DNA of 64,000 nt from Bhargavaea ginsengi (GTDB taxonomy: Bacteria > Bacillota > Bacilli > Bacillales_A > Planococcaceae), in assembly GCF_900109165.1 (NCBI RefSeq), contig NZ_FNZF01000001.1, positions 425,376 to 489,375 on the forward strand. The letters are read 5' to 3'. Below, one piece after another: positions 17,455-25,696 of the stretch. The notes beneath the pieces are model-generated. The model had not been told where the DNA came from, did no database searches, and saw nothing but the letters and a program-made list of their open reading frames with translations. The translations under genes were made by a program, and so were the position numbers. Numbering within the stretch: position 1 is the first letter of the stretch; every line of letters begins with the position of its first letter.

Positions 17455-18990
17455 TCAATCCGTCTGCGGAGTATGAGCACCGGTCTTGCCGGCTTTGACC
17501 GGATTCCCGCCTGCCGCCTTCATAGCCTCCGTCTTTTCCTTCGGCGGAATAACCCGCTTTACGAAGAATGTCAGGATCAGTGCGATGAAAACGAACACTG
17601 TACACACAAAGTATGCAAAGTTGATGCCGTGGAGCAAAGCTTCCTGGGCAATTTGCGCTTTTACCGCCGTGGCTTCTGCGTCGGGAAGCCCGGCCGCTTC
17701 ACCGATCAAAGATGCGGTTTCCGCTTCTGTCCGCTTGTTCATGACCGTCATGAGGAATGCCGAACCGATTGCTCCCGCTACCTGTTGAAGCGTATTATTC
17801 ATCGCAGTTCCGTGAGGGTTCATCTGCATCGGCAGCTGGTTCAGCCCGTTCGTCATGATCGGCATGTTCACCATCGATAGGCCCAGCATCCGAATCGTGT
17901 ACACGGCCATGATATAGAAGTAGCCGGAATCCAGTTCCAGACGGCTCAGCATGAACGTCGTGACAGTCGTGATCAGGAGTCCGGAAATCGCAAGTGTACG
18001 CGGTCCGTATTTGTCGAACAGCCGTCCGGTGATCGGCGACATGATACCCATGATGATCGCACCCGGAAGCATGAGAAGCCCTGAGTGGAATGGTGAAATC
18101 CCCCGTACATTCTGCACATAGATCGGCGTCAGCAGCATTCCCGAGAACATCGCAATCGAGAGTACGACCATGATGATTGTAGACAACGTGAACATCGGGT
18201 GTTTATAGATCCGGAATTCCAGCATCGGCACCGGCATGCTCAGCTGCCTGCGGATAAAGGCGGTCAGGGCAATGGCACCGATTATGATCGTCACGTAGAC
18301 CTGCGGGTCCATCCAGCCTTTGTCGCCGGCCATGCTGAACCCATAGAGCAGTCCGCCGAACCCGAGGCTCGAAAGGATGATCGACAGGACATCAAGCCGG
18401 ACATCCCTAGTTTCCATGATGTTCCGGAGCTTGAAGAACGCGATCAGAATCACGAGCACCGCAAACGGCAGCACCATCCAGAACAGCACCCGCCATGAGT
18501 ATTGCTGGACGATCCAGCCGGAGAGCGTTGGCCCGATCGCCGGCGCCGTTATCATGACGAGGCCCAGGTAACCCATCGCAGTCCCCCGCTTTTCCACCGG
18601 GAAAGCGACGAGCATGACGTTCATCAAGAGCGGCATCATCATTGCGGATCCGGATGCCTGAATCATCCGGGCGATGACCAGCATGATAAACGATGGTGCA
18701 AGCGCTGCGGCCAGCGTACCGATCGTGAACAATGTCATCGCAGTCAGGAAGAGGTTCCGGTTCGTGAACCGCTGGATAAAGAATGCACTCGCCGGGATAA
18801 GAATTCCGTTTACAAGCATATAGCCTGTCGTCAGCCACTGCACCTGTGCGGGATTCACCTGGAATTCCACCATGATGACCGGCAATGCCACGTTCAATAG
18901 AGTATTGTTCAAAAACGCAACAAACGCCCCGAAAAAGAGGACTGCAATCATTGCATACGGGGGTTTGGCGTGAAGTTCCTGCTGATTCAA
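17455..18990 (-). CDS. MFS drug exporter, DHA2 (14-helix, EmrB/QacA) family
   Basis: This protein of about 511 residues has fourteen hydrophobic helices and the DHA2 sequences LNNTLLNVALPVIM, QWLTTGYMLVNGILIPASAF and GPTLSGWIVQQYSWR. It should export toxic compounds in exchange for protons. GGAGG lies 7 nt before TTG 18990 but only 1 nt before ATG 18996, so the TTG is the better start. It is divergent from a TetR regulator, the usual arrangement for self-regulated drug efflux. Repeats shared across the intergenic region fit operator sites. A terminator follows the gene. Confidence 0.85.
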   Translation of the reverse strand: MNQQELHAKPPYAMIAVLFFGAFVAFLNNTLLNVALPVIMVEFQVNPAQVQWLTTGYMLVNGILIPASAFFIQRFTNRNLFLTAMTLFTIGTLAAALAPSFIMLVIARMIQASGSAMMMPLLMNVMLVAFPVEKRGTAMGYLGLVMITAPAIGPTLSGWIVQQYSWRVLFWMVLPFAVLVILIAFFKLRNIMETRDVRLDVLSIILSSLGFGGLLYGFSMAGDKGWMDPQVYVTIIIGAIALTAFIRRQLSMPVPMLEFRIYKHPMFTLSTIIMVVLSIAMFSGMLLTPIYVQNVRGISPFHSGLLMLPGAIIMGIMSPITGRLFDKYGPRTLAISGLLITTVTTFMLSRLELDSGYFYIMAVYTIRMLGLSMVNMPIMTNGLNQLPMQMNPHGTAMNNTLQQVAGAIGSAFLMTVMNKRTEAETASLIGEAAGLPDAEATAVKAQIAQEALLHGINFAYFVCTVFVFIALILTFFVKRVIPPKEKTEAMKAAGGNPVKAGKTGAHTPQTD

Positions 18991-19110
18991 TTTCATTCCT
19001 CCGTTCAAAGCGACCTTATTGTTCCGTGAGCCGAATAAAATCGCATGCAAACTATTTTATACCGGTGGTTCAATCATTTCAACATATAAATCTCTTCCGG
19101 CCATAAAAGT

Positions 19111-19139
19111 TTGAGCAACTGCATGGAATCAACTATAAT
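19111..19139 (+). promoter_or_regulatory. sigma-A promoter of the TetR gene
   Basis: TTGAGC at 19111-19116 and TATAAT at 19134-19139 are spaced by 17 nt, about 60 nt before the TetR start codon. Confidence 0.75.
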
Positions 19140-19143
19140 AAGG

Positions 19144-19162
19144 TTTATACTATCGGTATAAA
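19144..19162. promoter_or_regulatory. candidate TetR operator palindrome
   Basis: TTTATAC and GTATAAA flank a 5-nt spacer, a perfect 7-bp inverted repeat placed over the expected transcription start. A half-site TTTATACCG recurs at 19056-19064, on the exporter side. A second pair, ATTTCAACAT (19076-19085) and its exact complement (19174-19183), brackets the same region. Which of these the regulator binds is not decidable by eye. Confidence 0.5.
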
Positions 19163-19201
19163 AACGTTTTCAAATGTTGAAATACAGAAAGGTGACTGAG
19201 T

Positions 19202-20095
19202 TTGAACGAACGCAAACGGCACGTGCTCGATGCAGCCAGAAGGCTTTTCCTCGACAATGGATTTGCTGATACATCCATCCAGAATATTTTGGATGAGGCC
19301 GGCATTTCGAAAGGAACATTCTATAATTACTTCAGCTCCAAAAATGAATGCCTGATTTCAATCATTGAGGAATCGAGGGAGACCTCGACGATTCTCAGAG
19401 ATGAACTTGCCGCGGACAGACGTGATGGACCGGAACTGCTGATCGATCAGCTGCTTGTCCGGCTTCGGATGAACCGGGAGCAGCAGCTCATCCGACTATA
19501 TGAGGCGATTCTTCATTCGGGCGATGCCGAACTTCGGAAGTTTATGAAAACCGTCCATCTTGCCGAGCTGGCCTGGCTTGAACGGCGCCTGACAGAGGTA
19601 TTTGGTGAATGGGCAGAACCATATTCAGCCGATGCGGCTCTCATGCACTTCGGGATGCTCGGCCAGTACCTGCAGTTTGCCCCTGACGTCACGTCGTCCG
19701 ACGAGCTGACGAAGCGCATCCGCTTTGTTATCCGGCGAACTGAAGCCCTGCTGCGCGATATGGCGGAGCACCGCGAACATCTTCTTGAAGCGGACCAGTT
19801 CAATGAGCGGGCAGGAGCACCTCCCCTCCCCTCTGCCTCACAAACAGCCAGAGAAATCAGAAGGCTTGCGGCTTATCTGTCGCCTGCAGACAGGGAAGCA
19901 GGACGGGAGTATGCTGATTTTCTGTCCGCTGAACTGGAAGCGGAACGCCCGAGGACTTCTCTTGTCAGAACAATCGCCGGTCCGTTCCGGAAGCTGTTTG
20001 ATGGGACTCCACTGGAACCTGAAGTACGGACTGTCATGTCCGCGGTCTGGCAGCTGCTCGGGACTGCAGATGGAAAACCCGGAAAAGAAGATTGA
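19202..20095 (+). CDS. TetR-family regulator with long C-terminal extension
   Basis: This 297-residue protein has a TetR helix-turn-helix in its first 60 residues (ISKGTFYNYFSSKNE is the recognition region). A ligand-binding helical region follows to about residue 205. At about 297 residues it is roughly 90 longer than usual, and the extra tail (about 206-297) is helical and charged. The TTG start has AAAGGTGA 7 nt upstream. It is divergent from the DHA2 exporter and probably represses it and itself. Its inducer is unknown. Confidence 0.85.
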   Translation: MNERKRHVLDAARRLFLDNGFADTSIQNILDEAGISKGTFYNYFSSKNECLISIIEESRETSTILRDELAADRRDGPELLIDQLLVRLRMNREQQLIRLYEAILHSGDAELRKFMKTVHLAELAWLERRLTEVFGEWAEPYSADAALMHFGMLGQYLQFAPDVTSSDELTKRIRFVIRRTEALLRDMAEHREHLLEADQFNERAGAPPLPSASQTAREIRRLAAYLSPADREAGREYADFLSAELEAERPRTSLVRTIAGPFRKLFDGTPLEPEVRTVMSAVWQLLGTADGKPGKED

Positions 20096-20164
20096 AGAAG
20101 TTGAAACCTTTGTCCGGCCCATCCCGTATCTTTCATTAACAAAACAAGAAGCGGGGTTAAACAA

Positions 20165-20956
20165 ATGAACAACCATGAAATCGATTTTGTCCTTCACGGA
20201 GACGACATGCAATTCGTGGAAGTCGAATTGGATCCGTCAGAGACGGTCGTCGCGGAAGCGGGGAGCCTCATGATGATGGAAGACGGTATCCAGATGGAGA
20301 CGATCTTCGGCGACGGTTCGGGCGGAGGCGGAGGCCTGTTCGGCAAGCTGAAAGGGGCCGGCAAGCGGATGCTAACGGGTGAGAGCCTGTTCATGACAAC
20401 TTTCACGAATACCGGCACAGGGAAAAAACATGTCTCATTCGCCTCTCCATATCCGGGCAAGATCATCCCGGTTGACCTGAGTCAGGAAGGCGGCAAAATC
20501 ATATGCCAGAAAGACGCATTTCTTGCAGCTGCAAAAGGAGTTTCCGTCGGCATTGAATTCCAGCGCCGGCTCGGCACCGGATTTTTCGGGGGCGAAGGCT
20601 TCATTATGCAGAAACTTGAAGGTGACGGCATGGCATTTATCCATGCCGGCGGGACCATTCACGAAAAGACGCTGGCACCAGGAGAAGTCCTCCGGGTCGA
20701 CACCGGCTGCCTCGTGGCGATGACACAGGATGTCGACTACAACATCGAAACCGTAAAAGGCATCAAGACGGCCCTGTTCGGAGGCGAAGGACTGTTTTTC
20801 GCGACATTGCGTGGACCCGGCAAAGTGTGGATACAGTCCCTCCCGTTTTCGCGCCTCGCAAGTCGCGTCTTTGCAGCGGCTCCGTACACACCGGGTGAGA
20901 CCAAAGGCGAAGGAAGCGTCGCCGGCGGACTGTTCGACCTGCTCGGCGGGAAGTAA
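20165..20956 (+). CDS. AIM24 / TIGR00266-family protein
   Basis: This 263-residue soluble protein has the family's glycine-rich patterns [19 protein letters not shown] and [16 protein letters not shown]. It is the AIM24 fold, a trimeric beta-sandwich. Its bacterial role is unknown; the mitochondrial relative affects membrane organisation. Its ATG follows an AAGCGGGG-like site. It is 70 nt after the TetR gene on the same strand and may be co-transcribed with it. A perfect palindromic terminator follows. Confidence 0.85.
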   Translation: MNNHEIDFVLHGDDMQFVEVELDPSETVVAEAGSLMMMEDGIQMETIFGDGSGGGGGLFGKLKGAGKRMLTGESLFMTTFTNTGTGKKHVSFASPYPGKIIPVDLSQEGGKIICQKDAFLAAAKGVSVGIEFQRRLGTGFFGGEGFIMQKLEGDGMAFIHAGGTIHEKTLAPGEVLRVDTGCLVAMTQDVDYNIETVKGIKTALFGGEGLFFATLRGPGKVWIQSLPFSRLASRVFAAAPYTPGETKGEGSVAGGLFDLLGGK

Positions 20957-20971
20957 CAGCAACGCAATAAA

Positions 20972-21013
20972 CAACAAAACCGGCCTTCCGTTAACGGAAG
21001 GCCGGTTTTGTTG
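20972..21013. terminator. strong bidirectional terminator
   Basis: A 19-bp perfect stem closes on a TTAA loop, from CAACAAAACCGGCCTTCCG to its exact complement. A/T tracts on both arms let it stop transcription from both the AIM24 gene and the converging AbrB-type gene. Confidence 0.9.
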
Positions 21014-21026
21014 TTCGAAGTGCTGT

Positions 21027-21311
21027 TTATGGGTTCTGACGATTCTTCATGATGCGGAAAGACGCTTCATAGTTGTCCATCAGCTGACGGAACCCGTCAC
21101 TCCTGTCTTCTGGGCCTGATGTGTTTTCATGCTTGTCCAGTGCGACTCGGCCGTCGTTGCCAATTCGAAATCGCACTTCGTCACCCGGTCCCAGTTTAAG
21201 ATGTTCCATTACTTTAGAGGGCAGTGTCACCCCATGGCTATTCCCGATCTTCGTGACTTTCCTCTTGATGTAATCTGATGCCATCGTGTTGCCGTACACC
21301 CTTTCATCCAT
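21027..21311 (-). CDS. SpoVT/AbrB-type DNA-binding protein, MazE-like
   Basis: This 94-residue protein has a swapped-hairpin AbrB domain at about residues 12-58, with the hallmark TKIGNSHGVTLPSKVMEHLKL. The sequence is most like MazE-type antitoxins, but no toxin gene sits next to it: one neighbour ends at a terminator and the other is a divergent transporter. It may be a free-standing regulator or an orphan antitoxin. The ATG follows AAGGAAG. The C-terminal 35 residues are polar and probably disordered. Confidence 0.8.
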   Translation of the reverse strand: MDERVYGNTMASDYIKRKVTKIGNSHGVTLPSKVMEHLKLGPGDEVRFRIGNDGRVALDKHENTSGPEDRSDGFRQLMDNYEASFRIMKNRQNP

Positions 21312-21445
21312 CTTCTTCCTTGGTGGGGACCCTATTATAACAGACTTACCCTGATTTCAAACAATTTTCATGCCGGTTACCACCGGCAGCAGTCGGGTAT
21401 ATTGTGGAAAAAGATGCCCGTATTCCGGGCGGAAAGGCGGACCAA

Positions 21446-22960
21446 ATGGCAGAAAGCAACCTGGATCAGCATCCACAACCCGCTGAAGATCATTCGTCCA
21501 AGAAAAAACAAAGCCGAAAAGCACTTTTTCTACTGTTGGCTTTTGCCGCATTGATTATCGTCCTCCTGTTGCCTACACCCGAAGGGCTGTCTGTCATGGG
21601 ACATCGCGCGCTCGCCATTCTGGCATTTGCTGTTATTGTCTGGATGACAGAGGCGGTCACCTATCCGGTCAGTGCTGCGATGATTATCGGGCTGATCACC
21701 CTGCTGCTCGGGTTCTCACCGGACCCCGAAGGGACCGGTGAATTGCTCGGAACGAAAGAAGCCCTGAAGCTTGCGCTGGCCGGATTTTCCAACAGTGCGG
21801 TCGCCCTCGTTGCCGGTGCGCTGTTCATTGCCGCAGCAATGCAGGCGACGAATCTGCACAAGCGCCTGGCGCTCTGGATCCTGTCAAGGGTCGGCACAAA
21901 GACAAACGCCATCGTCATGGGCGCCATCATCGTATCGATTATCCTTGCCTTTTTCGTGCCAAGCGCGACAGCGCGTGCCGGAGCTGTCGTGCCGATCCTA
22001 CTGGGAATGGTCGCGGCATTCGGTCTAAAGAACAACAGCCGCCTTGCCGCCCTTCTAGTGCTGACCGCAGTTAATGCTGTATCGATCTGGAACATCGGGC
22101 TCAAAACAGGAGCAGCCCAGAACATGGTCGCCATCGGATTCATCGAGGATGAGCTTGGAGAAACGATCGCCTGGAGTTCATGGTTCCTCTATGCTGCTCC
22201 GTTCTCAATCATCATGTCGATTGTGCTTTATTTCATCATGATCCGCCTGATCAAACCAGAGACAGACAATATAGAGGGCGGCAAGCAGGTGGTCCAGGAT
22301 CAGCTCGCAGAACTTGGTCCGCTGAAACCGGTTGAGATACGCCTGATCGTCCTTTCCATCATTCTCCTTATTCTTTGGTCGACGGAAGAAAAACTGCACC
22401 CGCTCGATACGACAAGCGTAACGCTGCTCGCTGTCTCTGTTATGCTTCTTCCAAAAATCGGTGTGTTCGATTGGAAAAGCGCCGAAAAGCTGATTCCGTG
22501 GGGAACAATCATCGTCTTTGCCGTCGGAATCACACTTGGCACGATTCTGCTGAACACTGGCGGTGCTTCGTGGCTTTCAAACACAGTGTTCGGCTCATTG
22601 GGACTTGATTCGATGCCGCTCCTGGCAACGATTGCGCTCGTCTCGCTATTCAACATCTTCATCCATCTCGGATTCGCAAGTGCCACCAGCCTTGCGTCAG
22701 CACTGATCCCGATTTTTATCGCACTGACTTCGACGCTTGCGCTTGGCGAAAACAGTGTCGGGTTCGTTCTGATCCAGCAGTTCGTCATCTCGTTCGGCTT
22801 TCTGCTTCCGGTCAACGCGCCGCAGAGCATGCTCGCCTACGGTACAGGTGCATTTACAGTCAAAGACTTTATCAAGGCCGGTATCCCTCTCACGGTCGTG
22901 GGCTATCTGCTGATTCTGCTGTTCAGTGCCACTTACTGGAAATGGGTAGGGCTGCTTTAA
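21446..22960 (+). CDS. DASS-family sodium/dicarboxylate or sulfate symporter
   Basis: This 504-residue protein has eleven to thirteen hydrophobic helices. It has the family's substrate-loop features around FVPSATARAGAVVPI and the C-terminal match VNAPQSMLAYGTGAFTVKDF. It belongs to the SLC13/DASS group that imports succinate, malate or similar anions with sodium. The ATG at 21446 follows GGAAAGGCGG; an upstream GTG at 21404 has no such site. The N-terminal 30 residues are polar and cytoplasmic. No dicarboxylate metabolism genes are adjacent. Confidence 0.85.
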   Translation: MAESNLDQHPQPAEDHSSKKKQSRKALFLLLAFAALIIVLLLPTPEGLSVMGHRALAILAFAVIVWMTEAVTYPVSAAMIIGLITLLLGFSPDPEGTGELLGTKEALKLALAGFSNSAVALVAGALFIAAAMQATNLHKRLALWILSRVGTKTNAIVMGAIIVSIILAFFVPSATARAGAVVPILLGMVAAFGLKNNSRLAALLVLTAVNAVSIWNIGLKTGAAQNMVAIGFIEDELGETIAWSSWFLYAAPFSIIMSIVLYFIMIRLIKPETDNIEGGKQVVQDQLAELGPLKPVEIRLIVLSIILLILWSTEEKLHPLDTTSVTLLAVSVMLLPKIGVFDWKSAEKLIPWGTIIVFAVGITLGTILLNTGGASWLSNTVFGSLGLDSMPLLATIALVSLFNIFIHLGFASATSLASALIPIFIALTSTLALGENSVGFVLIQQFVISFGFLLPVNAPQSMLAYGTGAFTVKDFIKAGIPLTVVGYLLILLFSATYWKWVGLL

Positions 22961-22975
22961 TCCGGAAGCCAAAAT

Positions 22976-23010
22976 AAACGGGCTTGTCCATTGGAGACAA
23001 GCCCGTTTTT
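22976..23010. terminator. bidirectional terminator
   Basis: AAACGGGCTTGTC and its complement form a 13-bp stem with a 7-nt loop and a T tract, placed between the converging symporter and SEC-C genes. Confidence 0.85.
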
Positions 23011-23021
23011 CTGTATATCAA

Positions 23022-24137
23022 TTATTTCAGCCGGTCGGAGAAGACAGTTGCATATTTCTGTGCGGTGCCTTCCGATACACCAAAGCGCTTGGCGGCTTCC
23101 TTCGCGGTAAAGGTCTCGCCCGTAAGAATTTCTGCTTCCTGCGCAGCAAGATAGAGGCCGGCCACGATGCCGCCCGGTTTCCGGACGATCGGATTCTCCT
23201 CCCGGAAGTAGCGGATCATTGCATTCCGCAGGCTCTCAGTGCCACTCCGATCCAGATCGTCAGACTGCAGTTCCGACGTCAGCATGTCAACAGCTCCGCG
23301 CTGCCCGTCCGTCAGATCCTCAATCGCCTCCACTTCAGTGCTTTTTACAGAATCTATTGCTGCCGGAGCATCTGCGACGGCAACCTCTTCCTCCATCGCC
23401 TTTTTGGATTCTCCGTCGCTCATCTTGTCAGACTGCAGTTCTGCATCTTCCATAGGGGTATGCAGAATGGCGAAAATCTCCAGCAGATGGGACTCAAGAA
23501 ACGCTTCATCCGCCGTTTCCCCTGCAGTTGCAGCAAATTCGCTGATCCGGTCCTTGACAGACGAATTTGGCACAGGAACCGAATAAAGAGTGGATACAGG
23601 CTGTATGGCATCTTCCCTCTCGCGCGGGTCTGCCAGCACCGTGCCAAACAGGAGGGTCCCTTCAGGGGAGGCGACGCGGTCGTTTTCCTTCATCGCCCAT
23701 TTTCCATCCCCGAATACATCCTCGAGCAGGATATAGCCGTCTTCTTTGCCGGTCAGTTCCGCGAACATGATGAATGGCTCATTCCACGCCGCAAGTACCC
23801 GCTTCACTTCATCACGGGAACCGGAAGCAGAGGTTGCCAAGTGGCGTTGCCAAAGGTCGCGGCGGATGTTGAATGCGTAATGTTCATACGCTGCACCTTC
23901 GATTGCCCCTGATTTCATGAGTCCGCCGAGCCTGGACATCCATGTTTTCACAAGCAGTGACAGCTCGGTGCGGTCAGGGCCTGCAGCCGGCGTGCCGCTG
24001 ATGTAATCCGCCATGATCCGCTTGAGTTCTTCTTCGGCAAGAATATGTGTGCCGTTTTCCGAACGGCCATGGCATTTCTTATATTTTTTTCCGCTGCCGC
24101 ACGGGCACGGATCGTTACGTCTGACCACAGTCATCAT
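23022..24137 (-). CDS. SEC-C motif protein with C-terminal helix-turn-helix-like segment
   Basis: The 371-residue protein opens with a SEC-C zinc motif (RRNDPCPCGSGKKYKKCHG). This metal-binding module is also found at the end of SecA and in nucleic-acid-linked proteins. The middle is acidic and not recognised. The last 40 residues (TAKEAAKRFGVSEGTAQKY) look like a helix-turn-helix. AAAAGGA lies directly before the first ATG, so a GTG 9 nt further in (24128) may be the true start. Function is unknown; the layout hints at nucleic-acid binding. Confidence 0.75.
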   Translation of the reverse strand: MMTVVRRNDPCPCGSGKKYKKCHGRSENGTHILAEEELKRIMADYISGTPAAGPDRTELSLLVKTWMSRLGGLMKSGAIEGAAYEHYAFNIRRDLWQRHLATSASGSRDEVKRVLAAWNEPFIMFAELTGKEDGYILLEDVFGDGKWAMKENDRVASPEGTLLFGTVLADPREREDAIQPVSTLYSVPVPNSSVKDRISEFAATAGETADEAFLESHLLEIFAILHTPMEDAELQSDKMSDGESKKAMEEEVAVADAPAAIDSVKSTEVEAIEDLTDGQRGAVDMLTSELQSDDLDRSGTESLRNAMIRYFREENPIVRKPGGIVAGLYLAAQEAEILTGETFTAKEAAKRFGVSEGTAQKYATVFSDRLK

Positions 24138-24214
24138 TCCTTTTCATTGTCTGCATGTTCCATCTCCCCATTGTACCATCCTTCCCTACTTCTTTGTACC
24201 CATTGGGGCCCTGC

Positions 24215-24241
24215 GTTTATCTCCTCTCAGCAGCAGGGTAT
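24215..24241 (+). promoter_or_regulatory. sigma-B-like promoter
   Basis: GTTTAT at 24215-24220 and GGGTAT at 24236-24241 are spaced by 15 nt, 36 nt before the next start codon. This matches the general-stress sigma-B pattern, and the second gene it would drive is a general stress protein homologue. Confidence 0.65.
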
Positions 24242-24277
24242 ACGAATGGAGAAGTCAGGAAAGGAAGGGATCGGCGG

Positions 24278-24664
24278 ATGGAGCACAATCGGATTGCATA
24301 CCGCGACCTGTATGAAGCGGCCCATGATGAAAAGCCTTCCTGGTACGACCGGGAAACAGGTCAGGTCATCCAGCACGAGGCCGACTATGACCTGCCGCGT
24401 TATATCGAGCTTCCCCGTTTTGATGACACGGCCGAACAGCAGATGCGGGTGGCTTTCACACATACGATGCAGGACCACCCCGGACTTCAGGAAAAAATCG
24501 GCGAAATCTTCGCCTATAACCGGCCGGCAGAAGAATTCGAGGACATCCTAAAAAACGAAGGGCTTCTGCATGAGTGGAAAAATCACAGGGAGCTCTCCCG
24601 CCAGAAGCTCCTTAATGAATGGTGCAGCCGGAACGGCGTCCGTTTCGACATGGACGGTATCTGA
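24278..24664 (+). CDS. small acidic protein of a stress operon, unrecognised
   Basis: I do not recognise a family. The 128-residue protein starts at ATG 24278 behind AAGGAAGGG. It is soluble, acidic and rich in aromatic and charged residues (MEHNRIAYRDLYEAAHDEK). There is no signal peptide or motif. It lies 29 nt before a general-stress dehydrogenase gene and just behind a sigma-B-like promoter, so it is probably a stress-induced cytoplasmic protein. Longer upstream frames lack ribosome sites. Confidence 0.7.
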   Translation: MEHNRIAYRDLYEAAHDEKPSWYDRETGQVIQHEADYDLPRYIELPRFDDTAEQQMRVAFTHTMQDHPGLQEKIGEIFAYNRPAEEFEDILKNEGLLHEWKNHRELSRQKLLNEWCSRNGVRFDMDGI

Positions 24665-24693
24665 ATACGCAATCAATCAAGGAGGCGATCAGC

Positions 24694-25590
24694 ATGACGG
24701 AAAACCAGAGCAACGGAAAAGAATACGAAAAGGCGGATCAGCAAGTCCCGCCCCAATCACAGCAGAGCCAGCCAGGCGTTGAAACAGAGATGAAACCTGA
24801 ACCGATCTATGATGACCCCGAATATAAGGGCTCCGGAAAGCTCGAGGGCAAAGTCGCCCTCGTCACAGGCGGTGATTCGGGAATTGGTCGTGCGGTGGCT
24901 GTCGCCTATGCAAAGGAAGGCGCAGATGTCGCCATCGCTTACCTCGACGATGCCGAGGACTCGGATGCAGATCAGACTGTCCGGGACATCGAGAAATACG
25001 GCGGACGCGCGATGAAGATCAAAACAGATATCAGCAGCGAAGAAAATTGCAGGAAACTCTTAAAGAAAGTTGCGGATGAGCTCGGCGGATTGAACATTCT
25101 TGTCAACAACGCGGGCGTACAGTATCCTCAGAAAGATATCGAAGCGATCACCGCTGACCAGCTGAAGAAGACGTTCGAGACGAACTTTTTCGGACTGTTT
25201 TATCTGACCCGTGAATCGATGGCCTATCTTAAAGAAGGCGACAGCATTATCAACACATCCTCGGTAACGGCTTATAACGGTTCACCGGCATTGCTGGACT
25301 ACTCCGCCACTAAGGGTGCCATCACTGCATTTACGCGATCGTTTGCGCAAAACATCGCCGGAAAGGGCATCCGTGTGAACGCAGTCGCACCGGGCCCGAT
25401 CTGGACACCTCTGATTCCCGCGACTTTCGATGCCGGCAAAGTTGAAGAGCATGGTTCCACAACCCCGATGAAGCGTCGCGGACAGCCGGCAGAGCTTGCA
25501 CCGGCCTATGTCCTGCTTGCATCCAAGGACGGCAGTTACATGACCGGACAGACCATCCACATCGACGGCGGCGATTTCAGCACAAGCTGA
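24694..25590 (+). CDS. SDR-family oxidoreductase, general stress protein 39 type
   Basis: The 298-residue protein has a classical short-chain dehydrogenase core. It carries the nucleotide-binding motif TGGDSGIGRAVAVAYAKEG, the NNAG motif and the catalytic SSVTAYNGSPALLDYSATKG (Ser, Tyr, Lys). A polar 45-residue N-terminal extension rich in Gln and Pro is typical of the YdaD/YhdF stress group. ATG 24694 follows AAGGAGGCGAT. It should be NAD(P)H-dependent, with unknown substrate. It shares a sigma-B-like promoter with the small gene upstream. Confidence 0.88.
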   Translation: MTENQSNGKEYEKADQQVPPQSQQSQPGVETEMKPEPIYDDPEYKGSGKLEGKVALVTGGDSGIGRAVAVAYAKEGADVAIAYLDDAEDSDADQTVRDIEKYGGRAMKIKTDISSEENCRKLLKKVADELGGLNILVNNAGVQYPQKDIEAITADQLKKTFETNFFGLFYLTRESMAYLKEGDSIINTSSVTAYNGSPALLDYSATKGAITAFTRSFAQNIAGKGIRVNAVAPGPIWTPLIPATFDAGKVEEHGSTTPMKRRGQPAELAPAYVLLASKDGSYMTGQTIHIDGGDFSTS

Positions 25591-25602
25591 CACTGTATAT
25601 TT

Positions 25603-25640
25603 TCCGGGAAGCGTTTTTCTGCTTTCCGGATTTTCTTTTT
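25603..25640 (+). terminator. terminator of the stress operon
   Basis: TCCGGGAAGC and GCTTTCCGGA form a stem with one mismatch, followed by TTTTCTTTTT. Confidence 0.8.
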
Positions 25641-25696
25641 CCGCTGTCCTGCCCTCCTTCCGGTGATATAATCATTTCCGGAAGGAGTTGCATAGG

